Assembly: GCF_003443735.1 (NCBI RefSeq)
Contig: NZ_CP031969.1
Coordinates: 2,852,001 to 2,916,000, forward strand
Origin: Streptomyces sp. CC0208
GTDB taxonomy: Bacteria > Actinomycetota > Actinomycetes > Streptomycetales > Streptomycetaceae
DNA: 64,000 nt
Direction of reading: 5' to 3'
The stretch's first letter is position 1. Each line of letters opens with the position of its first letter. Made by a program: the position numbers and the translations under genes. The notes below the pieces were generated by a model. The model saw only the letters and a list, made by a program, of their open reading frames with translations. It made no database searches and was not told the origin of the DNA. Below, piece by piece: positions 1-8,262 of the stretch.

Positions 1-1863
1 GTGGACGACGATCGTCTGCGACTCGGCCGGCGGCTGGAGCTGCGGGAAGGCCGCGGGGACTCCCCCGGGCGGTGAGGCGGACTCGTCGTACCGGGCGTCG
101 GGCAACTCCTCGCCCGCCGCCGCGCCGAGGCCGACCAGGCCGGGCGCGCTGCCGTCCCGGTCGGAGACCAGGGTGAGGGCACGGCGGCCCGCGACGGTGC
201 CGCGCTTGTCGGCGAGGGCGCCGCGCAGGCCGACGGAGGCCTCCAGTTCGGCGCGGGCCCGGTCGAGCTGTCCGCCGCAGAGCGCGAGGATGCCGAGCTC
301 GTGGTGGAAGTAGGCCTGGTCGGAGACCTCACCGGCCAGCCGGGCTGCCTCGGAACCGGCCCGGAGGCAACGCTCCCAGGCGCCCCAGTGGCCGCCGGCG
401 GCGAACGCGGGCGCCGCCGTGCGGGCCAGCTGCACGGTCACGGCCTCCTCGCCCTCCTCGGGCGCGGTGGTCACCGGGACCAGGACGGTGAGGGCGGCCA
501 GCAGGGCGTCGGCCTCCGCGCACACCCGCTCGGGGGTGACCGAGGGGTGCCCGGCCCACCAGGCGTAGTGCTGGGCGGCGGTGAGGGCGCGGCTCTCGAT
601 GTCGTCGCCGTATCCGGCGGCCTCCAGCTGGGCGAGGACACCGGCGGCGAGCCGGTAGCGGGAGCCGACCGGGGAGACCAGACCGCAGTCCGCGAGCTCA
701 CCGAGGGCGGCGTCCGCGTGGGTGTCGCCGATCAGGGCGGGGAGGTGGGCCTGGTGGGGCACCTCGCCGCCGAGCGCGACCGCGAACCGCAGGGTGGCGC
801 GCGCGGACTCGCTCAGCCGGGAGGCGAGCAGCGGGGCGGGGGCGGCGGCCTCGCCGAGCGCGGGCAGGGGTATCTCCTCGCCCTCGTCGGGGGCGAACAG
901 CGCGTCGACCGGGGCCGCGTCCGCGAAGACGCCGAACTCGTCGACGGCACTGGTCCCGGCCCGCAGCCGGTCGCGCTGCCTGAGCAGGGCCCCGGCCTGG
1001 ACGAAGCGCAGGGGCAGGCCCTCGGACTCGAACCAGAGGTCGCCCGCCCAGTTCGACTCCTCCTCCGTCAGCACCCGGCCGACGGAACGCTCCAGGAGCT
1101 CCACACCGTCGGCGCGCTCCAGGCCGCTGAGGAAGACCTCCTCGACGGCGGAGTCGGCCGAGGGCGCGGGCACGTCGGGCGTCGCGCCGATCACGAAGGC
1201 GCACTCGGGGGTGGCGTCGAGCAGTTCGTCGAGGGCCGCGCCGCCGAACTCGATGTCGTCGAGGACGACGACCGCGCCGATCTCCCGCACGCAGGAGAGC
1301 AGCTCGTCCCGGTCGGGGCGGTGCAGGGGCGCGTCGAAGACGGCGTAGAAGAGGTCGTACAGCAGCTCGGTCGCCGTGCGGTGGAAGCCGGTGAGGCGGA
1401 CCACGCCGTCGGGGGCGAGGTCCGAGCAGTCCTCGGCGACGACGTCGAGCAGGCTGGTGCGGCCGGAGCCGGCGGGGCCGGTCAGGCGTACCGAGCGGCC
1501 GCGGGCGAGCAGCCGTACGAGTCGCTCGCGTTCGTCCTGGCGGGCCAGGAGATGCAGCGCCGTGCGGGTCGGTCCGGCCGGGACGGGCGGGCGGGCCGCG
1601 CGGTCCACCTCGGCGCGTTCGGCGGTACCGAACTTCGCGGGGCGGGCGGGTCGCTCGCCGGGCGGGCAAGCCTCTATCTCGCTGCCGTCGACGGGGTTGA
1701 CGGTGAGCAGGAAGTCGCCCGCGACGAGCTGCACGGTGCGGGCGAGCGCGGGCGTGTGCTGGCCGAAGTCGGATGTGAGGGAGTCCCTGGGAGGCCGCTG
1801 ACGCGGCGAGCCGCCGTCGTCGTCATGGCCGTACTCCTCGGGTCCCCGGTTGTTCGGGTCCAT
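1..1863 (-). CDS. ATP-binding regulatory-type protein (partial, C-terminus outside window)
   Basis: The reading frame opens with ATG at 1863 and stays open to the window edge, giving 621 codons without a stop; the C-terminus lies outside. Translation begins MDPNNRGPEEYGHDDDGG, an acidic disordered leader, followed by a P-loop near residue 135 reading LTGPAGSGRTSLLD and a Walker-B-like strand AVVVLDDIEF near residue 190. The rest is Ala/Leu/Glu-rich helical sequence resembling the AAA/STAND plus TPR-like part of large LuxR/SARP-type ATPases, but no DNA-binding domain is visible. The Walker A lysine is replaced by arginine, confirmed in the codons. It lies upstream of and apart from the STAS gene. 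The role is unknown; a nucleotide-dependent regulator is an inference. Confidence 0.75.
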   Translation of the reverse strand, partial: MDPNNRGPEEYGHDDDGGSPRQRPPRDSLTSDFGQHTPALARTVQLVAGDFLLTVNPVDGSEIEACPPGERPARPAKFGTAERAEVDRAARPPVPAGPTRTALHLLARQDERERLVRLLARGRSVRLTGPAGSGRTSLLDVVAEDCSDLAPDGVVRLTGFHRTATELLYDLFYAVFDAPLHRPDRDELLSCVREIGAVVVLDDIEFGGAALDELLDATPECAFVIGATPDVPAPSADSAVEEVFLSGLERADGVELLERSVGRVLTEEESNWAGDLWFESEGLPLRFVQAGALLRQRDRLRAGTSAVDEFGVFADAAPVDALFAPDEGEEIPLPALGEAAAPAPLLASRLSESARATLRFAVALGGEVPHQAHLPALIGDTHADAALGELADCGLVSPVGSRYRLAAGVLAQLEAAGYGDDIESRALTAAQHYAWWAGHPSVTPERVCAEADALLAALTVLVPVTTAPEEGEEAVTVQLARTAAPAFAAGGHWGAWERCLRAGSEAARLAGEVSDQAYFHHELGILALCGGQLDRARAELEASVGLRGALADKRGTVAGRRALTLVSDRDGSAPGLVGLGAAAGEELPDARYDESASPPGGVPAAFPQLQPPAESQTIVVH

Positions 1864-2093
1864 AGGTTCAAGCCCCCCAAAAGCGTCTCGTGTGCCGACA
1901 GTGGCCCCTCCCGGCCTGCAGCACACCGCGCTGTCGCTTCTGGTCCGGGCCCGCTGGAAGGGATGCAGACAGCAGGCGACCGAACCCTAAACCTTCGCAC
2001 AGTATCTACGACAGCCCGGGGTACCGCGCCGTCCGAGACGTCACAGTCTCGTGAGGATTGCGCGGGACCTGCGTTTCGCCACGTCGGAGCGGG

Positions 2094-2417
2094 TCAGACG
2101 CGGGGCAGCGACTCCACGCCGATGCCGCCCTCGATCGCCAGGATCCGGTGCAGCCGGGTGGCGACCAGGAGGCGTTGCATCTGCGCCGGTACGTCGCGCA
2201 GCACCAGCCGGCGGCCGCAGCGGCCGGCCCTGCGATGGGCGCCCATGATCACCCCGAGGCCGGTGGCGTCCCAGGAGTCCAGCTCGGACAGGTCGAGCAC
2301 CAGGTCGCCGACTCCGTCGTCGACGGCCGAGTGCAGGACCGTACGGGCGTCCGCCGCGCTGCGGACGTCGAGGCGGCCCCCGACGACCAGCTCGGCGTGG
2401 TCGCCCCTGATGTACAT
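2094..2417 (-). CDS. STAS-domain anti-sigma factor antagonist
   Basis: A 107-residue single STAS domain protein of the SpoIIAA/BldG type. Such proteins bind and inactivate anti-sigma kinases when unphosphorylated. The signature loop reads DSWDATGLGVI, where SpoIIAA has D-S-S-G-L-G, so the phospho-acceptor position is Thr rather than Ser. The ATG at 2417 was chosen because GGGGAG lies 5-6 bases upstream and the protein then starts directly at the first beta strand (MYIRGDHAEL); a longer in-frame ORF begins at 2534 but adds non-domain sequence. No anti-sigma kinase gene is adjacent, so its partner is not in the window. Family assignment is firm; the pathway is unknown. Confidence 0.85.
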   Translation of the reverse strand: MYIRGDHAELVVGGRLDVRSAADARTVLHSAVDDGVGDLVLDLSELDSWDATGLGVIMGAHRRAGRCGRRLVLRDVPAQMQRLLVATRLHRILAIEGGIGVESLPRV

Positions 2418-2529
2418 ATGCGCTCCCCGAGAGTGCCTGTAGTACTCCACGAATCTGATGTCCAGTGATGACACCTCTGACTGCGTAGGGCGGCCGGAGG
2501 TTGCCGTCTGTAAGCGAACCGATACCGAA

Positions 2530-2547
2530 TTCACCCCCGCGGGTGAA
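2530..2547 (-). terminator. short inverted repeat downstream of the hydroxyacyl-CoA dehydrogenase gene
   Basis: TTCACCC and GGGTGAA pair around a CCGC loop, 40 bases past the dehydrogenase stop and before the STAS gene. The stem is only 7 bp and there is no U-tract, so terminator function is a guess. Confidence 0.3.
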
Positions 2548-2587
2548 ACCAGAGGGGCTTGTGCGGTTACGGGGACGGAAAAAGCCG

Positions 2588-3436
2588 TCAGTGCTTGTAG
2601 AAGCCCTGCCCGCTCTTGCGTCCGATGTCACCGGCGTCCACCATCCGGCGCATCAGCTCCGGCGGGGCGAACTTCTCGTCCTGGGACTCGGTGTAGATGT
2701 TGCTGGTGGCGTGCAGCAGGATGTCGACGCCGGTCAGGTCCGCCGTGGCGAGCGGTCCCATGGCGTGGCCGAACCCCAGCTTGCAGGCGAGGTCGATGTC
2801 CTCGGCGGTCGCGACGCCCGACTCGTAGAGCTTGGTCGCCTCGACGACGAGGGCGGAGATGAGACGGGTGGTGACGAACCCCGCCACGTCCCGGTTCACG
2901 ACGATGCAGGTCTTGCCGACGGACTCGGCGAACTCCCGCGCGGTGGCGAGGGCTTCGTCGCTCGTCTTGTAGCCGCGGACCAGCTCGACGAGCTGCATCA
3001 TCGGCACCGGCGAGAAGAAGTGCACCCCGACGACCCGTTCCGGGCGCTCGGTGGCCGCCGCGATCTTGGTGATCGGGATCGCGGAGGTGTTGGAGGCCAG
3101 CACGGCGTCCGGGCGCACGATCTTGTCCAGCGCGCGGAAGATCTCGTGCTTGACTTCCAGCTTCTCGAACACGGCCTCGACGACGATGTCGGCGTCGGCG
3201 GCCGCGTCCAGGTCGGTCGTCGCGGTGATCCGGGCGAGGGCCGCGTCGGCGTCGTGCGCCTCCAGCTTGCCCTTGCTCACGAACTTGTCGTACGAAGCCT
3301 TGATGCCGTCGGTACCGCGCTTCAGCGCCTCGTCGGTGACGTCCCGCAGGACGACGTCCCAGCCCGCCTGCGCGGATACTTGAGCGATACCGGAACCCAT
3401 CAGGCCGGCGCCGATGACGGCAAGCTTCCGTGCCAC
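2588..3436 (-). CDS. 3-hydroxybutyryl-CoA dehydrogenase family protein
   Basis: A 282-residue NAD(P)-dependent L-3-hydroxyacyl-CoA dehydrogenase of the short HBD/PaaH type, which oxidises or forms 3-hydroxybutyryl-CoA in fatty-acid and butyrate/PHB metabolism. The N-terminus is a Rossmann fold with AVIGAGLMGSGIAQ (GxGxxG). The catalytic-His region reads VGVHFFSPVPMMQLVE, and the C-terminal domain has GFGHAMGPLATADLTG, both typical. Length matches the family. It starts at GTG 3436 with GGGGAG about 9 bases upstream. It stands alone on the minus strand behind the TetR gene, with 137 bp between. A link to fatty-acid degradation is family knowledge; the exact chain length is not readable. Confidence 0.93.
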   Translation of the reverse strand: MARKLAVIGAGLMGSGIAQVSAQAGWDVVLRDVTDEALKRGTDGIKASYDKFVSKGKLEAHDADAALARITATTDLDAAADADIVVEAVFEKLEVKHEIFRALDKIVRPDAVLASNTSAIPITKIAAATERPERVVGVHFFSPVPMMQLVELVRGYKTSDEALATAREFAESVGKTCIVVNRDVAGFVTTRLISALVVEATKLYESGVATAEDIDLACKLGFGHAMGPLATADLTGVDILLHATSNIYTESQDEKFAPPELMRRMVDAGDIGRKSGQGFYKH

Positions 3437-3573
3437 TGTTGCGACTCCCCTTTGAAACGCCTTACGCCCTGTTTACGTTGCCTCTGCGGCGGACACTAGC
3501 GCTCGTGAAGGGCTGTGTGACCGGTTAGTAATGCGCGTCACGTCTCATCTGACGGACATCACACCGGTAGCTG

Positions 3574-4215
3574 TCACGAGTGGTCTCGTACGGCGTAGTT
3601 GAGCACCTTATCGCTCAACAACTCCTCCATGTCGTCGAGAAGCGCGAGTGTCTCTCGTGATACTTCGTCCGGTTCGCGCCCCGCGACCATCTCGCGCCCG
3701 ATGCTGCCCATGACCGTCTGGTGGATCCAGTTGATCTGACCTGCGATCAGGGCGGGCAGCGGATCGCCGGGAGCCGCGCCCGTCTCCTCCCGGAGGGTCG
3801 TCTCCAGGTTCTCCTGGACCTCCTGCTGGATGCTCCACAGCCGGGAGCGGAGCGGGGGTGCGTCGTGGATGACCCGCATGAAACGGTCATAGCCCGGCAT
3901 CAGGCCGACCCGGGGCGAGACCGCCTCGACCTCGTCGCGCAGCTCCCTCAGTACGGCAGCCGCCGCCGACTCACCCACGTCCCGCCCGCGCACCCAGCGC
4001 GAGAGGCGGTCGACGACGCCCTTGCTGCGATCGAGGAAGAGGTCCTCCTTGGTCGGGAAGTAGTTGTAGACGGTGTTCACGGAGACGTCGGCGGCGTCCG
4101 CCACCTCGGCGATCGTCACCGTGACGAAGCCGTGCTCCAGGAACAGCCCGGTGGCGATGTCCGAGATCCGCTGCCTGGTCTCGCGCTTCTTCCGCTCCCT
4201 GAGCCCCTCTGCCAT
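3574..4215 (-). CDS. TetR-family regulator, divergent to an ABC exporter
   Basis: A 213-residue TetR-type repressor. The N-terminal helix-turn-helix spans about residues 13-58, with TRQRISDIATGLFLEHGF, then VADAADVSVNTVYNYFPTKEDLF; the C-terminal ligand domain is poorly conserved. Two in-frame starts are possible. ATG 4215 gives MAEGLRERKK and ordinary TetR length; ATG 4260 would add 15 residues and lie only 34 bp from the divergent ABC gene. Neither has a clear Shine-Dalgarno, so 4215 is a preference based on length. Divergent arrangement with the exporter at 4295 suggests that it controls that exporter and itself from the shared spacer, probably in response to an exported hydrophobic compound. 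This is inference from layout. Confidence 0.88.
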   Translation of the reverse strand: MAEGLRERKKRETRQRISDIATGLFLEHGFVTVTIAEVADAADVSVNTVYNYFPTKEDLFLDRSKGVVDRLSRWVRGRDVGESAAAAVLRELRDEVEAVSPRVGLMPGYDRFMRVIHDAPPLRSRLWSIQQEVQENLETTLREETGAAPGDPLPALIAGQINWIHQTVMGSIGREMVAGREPDEVSRETLALLDDMEELLSDKVLNYAVRDHS

Positions 4216-4294
4216 GAGTCGAATGCTAGCTTCGTGGGCCGTCTGAAATTTTGGGGCCATTGCAAACTTTAAGAGACTCTGTTTTTCTTGGCCC

Positions 4295-5077
4295 ATGCCC
4301 ATCATCAGTACGGCCTCGCTCGCCCGTACCTTCCAGACCCGGCGTGGTCCCGTGGAAGCCGTGCGCGGTATCGATCTGACTGTCCGCGAGGGCGAGATCC
4401 TCGGCTTCCTCGGCCCGAACGGCGCCGGGAAGACCACCACCCTCCGGATGCTCACCACCCTGCTCGAACCCACCGGCGGCGCGGCCACCGTCGCCGGCCA
4501 CGACCTCGCGACCGACGCCGCCGGGGTGCGCCGGGTGTGCGGGTACGTGGCCCAGTCCGGCGGGGTGGATCCGCAGATCTCCGTGCGGGAGGAACTGGTC
4601 ACCCAGGGCCGCCTCTATCGCCTGACCAAGGCCCAGGCCGCCGACCGGGCCGCGGAGTTGGCCGGCGACCTGGATCTCACCGACCTGCTCGACCGCAGGT
4701 GCGGCACGCTCTCCGGCGGTCAGCGCCGCCGACTCGACATCGCGATGGCGCTCACGCACCGCCCGAAGGTGCTGTTCCTCGACGAGCCGACGACCGGCCT
4801 GGACCCCGCGAGCCGCGCCGACCTGTGGGACCTGGTCCGCAGGCTGCGCGACGCGCACGGCACGACCGTCTTCCTGACCACGCACTACCTCGACGAGGCC
4901 GACGCCCTCGCGGACCGCCTCGTGATCGTCGACCAGGGCGTGGTCGTGGCCGAGGGCACACCGAGCGCCCTGAAACTGGAGTACGGCGGCTCGATCGACG
5001 CCTCGCTCCAGGACACGTTCCTCGCGATCACCGGCCGGGGTCCCGTCCCGGCCGACGCCGCCCCCGTAGCCGTATAG
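4295..5077 (+). CDS. DrrA-type ABC transporter ATP-binding protein
   Basis: A 260-residue ABC ATPase of the daunorubicin-resistance (DrrA/CcmA) group. It has Walker A GPNGAGKTTT near residue 41, signature LSGGQRRRLDIAMA near residue 141, Walker B VLFLDEPTTGLDP, and the H-loop TTHYLDEAD. It forms an exporter with the permease that starts 7 bases after its stop. Start ATG 4295 fits the conserved N-terminus (ISTASLARTFQ), but no good Shine-Dalgarno precedes it, so translation may depend on a short or leaderless transcript. The substrate cannot be read from sequence; drug or lipid export is typical of the group. Confidence 0.93.
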   Translation: MPIISTASLARTFQTRRGPVEAVRGIDLTVREGEILGFLGPNGAGKTTTLRMLTTLLEPTGGAATVAGHDLATDAAGVRRVCGYVAQSGGVDPQISVREELVTQGRLYRLTKAQAADRAAELAGDLDLTDLLDRRCGTLSGGQRRRLDIAMALTHRPKVLFLDEPTTGLDPASRADLWDLVRRLRDAHGTTVFLTTHYLDEADALADRLVIVDQGVVVAEGTPSALKLEYGGSIDASLQDTFLAITGRGPVPADAAPVAV

Positions 5078-5084
5078 GACAGCC

Positions 5085-5834
5085 ATGCTTCTTCACGACA
5101 CCGCGATCATCTACGGCCGTTATCTGCGCCAGTCCCTGCGCTCCCGCTTCGCGCTGCTGTTCGGCGTCCTGATGCCCTTGCTGTACCTGGTGTTCTTCGG
5201 TCCGCTGCTCACCGGTCTCCCGCTCGGCGGGAGGGGCGATTCCTGGCAGGTCCTGGTACCGGGGCTGCTGCTCCAACTGGGGCTTTTCGGGGCGCTGTTC
5301 GCGGGCTTCATGATCATTATGGAGAACGGTCAGGGCGTGGTGGAGCGGATGCGGGTCACTCCGGTCAGCCGGCTCGCCCTGCTGCTGGGCAGGGTGCTGC
5401 GGGAGGCGACGGTGTTCGTTTTCCAGGCGGTGCTGCTGGTGCTCGCCGCCGTGGTGATGGGGCTGCGGGCACCACTGGCCGGGATCCTGATCGGCTTCGC
5501 GTTCGTCGCCCTGCTGACCGTCTCGCTGGCCTCACTGTCGTACGCGCTGGCGATGAAGGTCCGTACGCCCCAGGAGTTCGGCCCGCTGATCAACGCCGTG
5601 TCGATGCCGTCGATGCTGCTGTCCGGCCTGATGCTCCCGATGACCCTGGGCCCGGCCTGGCTGAACGTCCTGTCGCACTTCATGCCGTTCCGCTATCTGG
5701 TGGACGCCATGCGGGACGCGTACGTCGGCGCGTACACGACGGATCACATGCTGTACGGCGTCCTGGTCGCCGTCGGCTTCGCGGTCCTGGCCGTGACGGT
5801 CGGCACACGCGTGTTCCGCACAGCCGGGGCGTAA
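5085..5834 (+). CDS. ABC-2 type (DrrB-like) permease
   Basis: A 249-residue inner-membrane protein with about six hydrophobic segments (for example LFGVLMPLLYLVFFGPLL, ALFAGFMIIMENGQG, VLLVLAAVVMGL, MLLSGLMLPMTLGP). The MENGQGVVERMRVTPVSR loop is the typical ABC-2 coupling region of DrrB-type exporters. It pairs with the ATPase immediately upstream (7-base gap) and is probably cotranscribed with it. Length is normal for the family. Substrate is unknown. Confidence 0.92.
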   Translation: MLLHDTAIIYGRYLRQSLRSRFALLFGVLMPLLYLVFFGPLLTGLPLGGRGDSWQVLVPGLLLQLGLFGALFAGFMIIMENGQGVVERMRVTPVSRLALLLGRVLREATVFVFQAVLLVLAAVVMGLRAPLAGILIGFAFVALLTVSLASLSYALAMKVRTPQEFGPLINAVSMPSMLLSGLMLPMTLGPAWLNVLSHFMPFRYLVDAMRDAYVGAYTTDHMLYGVLVAVGFAVLAVTVGTRVFRTAGA

Positions 5835-5847
5835 TTACCCTGGCCTC

Positions 5848-6420
5848 ATGGTCAATCTGACGCGCATCTACACCAGGACCGGCGACCAGGGCACCACCGC
5901 CCTCGGCGACATGAGCCGGGTCGCCAAGACCGATCTGCGGATCTCCGCGTACGCGGACGCCAACGAGGCGAACGCGGTGATCGGCAGCGCGATCGCGCTG
6001 GGCGGGCTCGACGAGGAGGTCGTCAAGGTCCTCACCCGGGTGCAGAACGACCTCTTCGACGTCGGAGCCGACCTGTCCACGCCCGTGGTCGAGAACCCGC
6101 AGTTCCCGCCCCTGCGGGTCGAGCAGTTCTACGTCGACAAACTGGAGGCGGACTGCGACCGCTTCAACGAGCGGCTGGAGAAGCTCCGCTCCTTCATCCT
6201 CCCGGGCGGCACCCCGGGCGCGGCCCTGCTCCACCAGGCCTGCACGGTCGTACGCCGGGCCGAGCGCTCGACGTGGGCGGCGCTGGAGGTCCACGGCGAC
6301 CACATGAACCCGCTCACGGCGACCTACCTGAACCGGCTCTCGGACCTGCTCTTCATCCTTGCCCGTACGGCCAACAAGGACGTCGGGGACGTGCTGTGGG
6401 TGCCGGGCGGGGAGCGTTAG
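5848..6420 (+). CDS. PduO-type cob(I)alamin adenosyltransferase
   Basis: A 190-residue ATP:cob(I)alamin adenosyltransferase, which transfers the adenosyl group of ATP to reduced cobalamin to make coenzyme B12. The N-terminal ATP motif reads YTRTGDQGTTALGD, followed by SRVAKTDLRISAYADANEAN; the C-terminal helix has VRRAERSTWAAL and ends with LSDLLFILARTAN, all family hallmarks. The usual G-D/T-V-D-E-L segment is changed to A-D-A-N-E-A, an Asp-to-Asn change in a normally acidic position. It follows the exporter by 13 bp. Its TAG stop overlaps the TAA stop of the convergent membrane gene by 2 bases. Confidence in function is high because the rest of the motif set is intact. Confidence 0.92.
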   Translation: MVNLTRIYTRTGDQGTTALGDMSRVAKTDLRISAYADANEANAVIGSAIALGGLDEEVVKVLTRVQNDLFDVGADLSTPVVENPQFPPLRVEQFYVDKLEADCDRFNERLEKLRSFILPGGTPGAALLHQACTVVRRAERSTWAALEVHGDHMNPLTATYLNRLSDLLFILARTANKDVGDVLWVPGGER

Positions 6421-6947
6421 CGCTCGCGCTTCGGAAACAGCGTGTAGCTGCCGGCGATGACCAGGTTGATGCCGATCAGCCACAGCATGCGCTGCTGCCA
6501 GGCACGCAGCGAGTCGGTCTGCCCGTCGCCGACGTACCAGACCGCGGCCTGGAGCAGCACCACGGCGACCACCGCGGCAAGGATCCAGCGGCCCGCGACC
6601 TTCCACTCGTGGACGGCGCGGGCCCTGCCGTACTTCGGCGGCTTCACCGGCGGCGGGCCACCCGCGAACCGGTGGGCGACCCGGGCGTCCGCCCACTTGA
6701 TCGTCGAGTGCCCGAGGCCCACGGTGAAACCGATGTAGACGGCGGCCAGGCCGTGCTTCCAGTCGGGCTCGGCACCGTTCCTGAGGTCGATCGCGGTGAC
6801 CGCGAACAGCACGAGCTCCAGCAGCGGCTCGCACAGCAGCAGGGCCAGTCCGACCCGCGGCATGCGCAGCCCGTAGCGGAAGGTCAGCCCGGCTGCCAGC
6901 AGCACCCAGAAGGCCACCTCACAGGCGACGATCAGTCCGACGATCAC
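6417..6947 (-). CDS. conserved polytopic membrane protein of unknown function
   Basis: The frame gives 176 residues with four or five hydrophobic segments (VGLIVACEVAFWVLLAAGL, VGLALLLCEPLLELVLFAV, AAVYIGFTVGLGHS, ILAAVVAVVLLQAAVWYV, MLWLIGINLVIAGSYTLF) and a basic loop VKPPKYGRARAVHEWK. Start GTG 6945-6947 was chosen because AAGGGAG lies 6 bases upstream; the longer open frame reaching 7376 lacks both a ribosome site and conserved character. It converges on the adenosyltransferase gene with overlapping stops. No recognisable domain; I know it only as a type of Streptomyces membrane protein. Confidence 0.75.
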   Translation of the reverse strand: MIVGLIVACEVAFWVLLAAGLTFRYGLRMPRVGLALLLCEPLLELVLFAVTAIDLRNGAEPDWKHGLAAVYIGFTVGLGHSTIKWADARVAHRFAGGPPPVKPPKYGRARAVHEWKVAGRWILAAVVAVVLLQAAVWYVGDGQTDSLRAWQQRMLWLIGINLVIAGSYTLFPKRER

Positions 6948-7098
6948 GACCGCTCCCTTCGTCTCCCTTCCAGGCTGCCGACGTGCGCGGTCCCTTTCGT
7001 CGTCGGCGGTGAGGAAACCGCCGTACATCGAAAGATGCAGTCCAGGACCGTTCCCGGGGATCAGGCGGCGGGCGCTGACACCGTGTTGGATGGGAGTC

Positions 7099-8262
7099 AT
7101 GGCCCTCCCCCGCCCGCACCGCTTCGACGTGTACATCGCGGCCGGCGGGCTGCTCGGCGGCCTGCTGCTGGTGGGCATCGGCCTCGGGACCCGGCCGTCC
7201 AGCGACCCGATCACGCTCTTCGACGGACCCTGGCCGGTCCTCCTGCCGCTCACCGTGCTGGCCGGGTGCGAGCTGCTGCGCCGCACGGCCCCTCGCGCGG
7301 CCCTGCTCACCGGGACCGCCGCGATCTGCGCCGACCTCGTGACCCAGGGCAACCTCGCCACGATCCTGATGTTCACCGACGTCGTCTACGCGGCCGTGCT
7401 GTACGGCCCGCTCGCCTCGGCCCGCCGCATCCAGTGGATCACCGGCCTGCTGACCGTGGCCGGGACGCTGGTGCCGTTCGCGGTGTGGCGGGTGCCGGAG
7501 GCGCTGCTGATCGGCGTGGTCGTCGGGGTGGTGGCGTACGGGCCCGCCGCCACCGGGTGGATCGTGCGCAACCACCGTGACGCCGCCGAGGCCGCCCGGC
7601 TGCGCGCCGAACAGACCGCGCTGCTCGCCGAAATGGACCGCAGCCAGGCCGTCACCGCCGAACGCGCCCGGATGGCACGGGAGTTGCACGACATGGTGGC
7701 CAACCACCTCTCGGCGATCGCCATCCATTCCACGGCCGCACTGTCCATCGACGATCCCGCGACCTCCCGCGAGGCCCTCACGGTCATCCGGGAGAACAGC
7801 GTCGACGGGCTCGCCGAGATGCGCCGGCTGATCGGCATCCTGCGCGACGGCGACCACGATCCCTCCGCCGTCCCCACCCTCGACGGCCTCACCGCCCTCG
7901 TCGACGGAGCCCGCGCCAACGGCCTGGACGTCACCCTGGACGCCTGCCACCACGGCTCCGTGCCCGCGCCGGTCGAACTCGCCGCCTACCGCATCGTCCA
8001 GGAGTCGCTGACCAACGCCCTCAAGCACGCCTGTCCCGGCCGGGTCACGGTGTCCCTCGCCGAGCGGGACGGCGATCTGACGATCGAGGTGAGCAGTCCG
8101 TACGGCGACCGGGACGGGCCGCGCGCCCCGGGCTCGGGGGCCGGTCTGGTCGGGATGCGGGAGCGGGCCGCGCTGCTGGGAGGGACGTTCCGGGCCGGAC
8201 CGCGGGGCGCGCTGTGGACCGTGCACGCCACGCTTCCCGTACCGGAAGGAGAATCCGAATGA
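7099..8262 (+). CDS. NarL-type sensor histidine kinase
   Basis: A 387-residue sensor kinase of the HisKA_3/DesK type. Residues 1-160 contain about five membrane helices (YIAAGGLLGGLLLVGIGLG and following), then a coiled region, the phospho-accepting His197 in MARELHDMVANHLSAI, and a HATPase_c domain beginning VELAAYRIVQESLTNALKH with GAGLVGMRERAALLGG near the end. The start ATG 7099 follows GATGGGAGTC; ATG 7090 is an in-frame alternative. Its stop overlaps the start of the response regulator (ATGA), so the pair is translationally coupled. The signal is unknown. The chitinase gene follows in the same direction, but has its own promoter. Confidence 0.92.
   Translation: MALPRPHRFDVYIAAGGLLGGLLLVGIGLGTRPSSDPITLFDGPWPVLLPLTVLAGCELLRRTAPRAALLTGTAAICADLVTQGNLATILMFTDVVYAAVLYGPLASARRIQWITGLLTVAGTLVPFAVWRVPEALLIGVVVGVVAYGPAATGWIVRNHRDAAEAARLRAEQTALLAEMDRSQAVTAERARMARELHDMVANHLSAIAIHSTAALSIDDPATSREALTVIRENSVDGLAEMRRLIGILRDGDHDPSAVPTLDGLTALVDGARANGLDVTLDACHHGSVPAPVELAAYRIVQESLTNALKHACPGRVTVSLAERDGDLTIEVSSPYGDRDGPRAPGSGAGLVGMRERAALLGGTFRAGPRGALWTVHATLPVPEGESE

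Noticed and set aside
301..2442. Long plus-strand open frame of 713 codons
   Set aside because: It is antisense to the ATP-binding and STAS genes; composition is that of a high-GC shadow frame without domains, while the minus frame shows a P-loop and STAS motif.
4216..4294. TetR operator between the regulator and ABC genes
   Set aside because: The spacer is AT-rich (TTGCAAACTTT), but no convincing palindrome could be defined.
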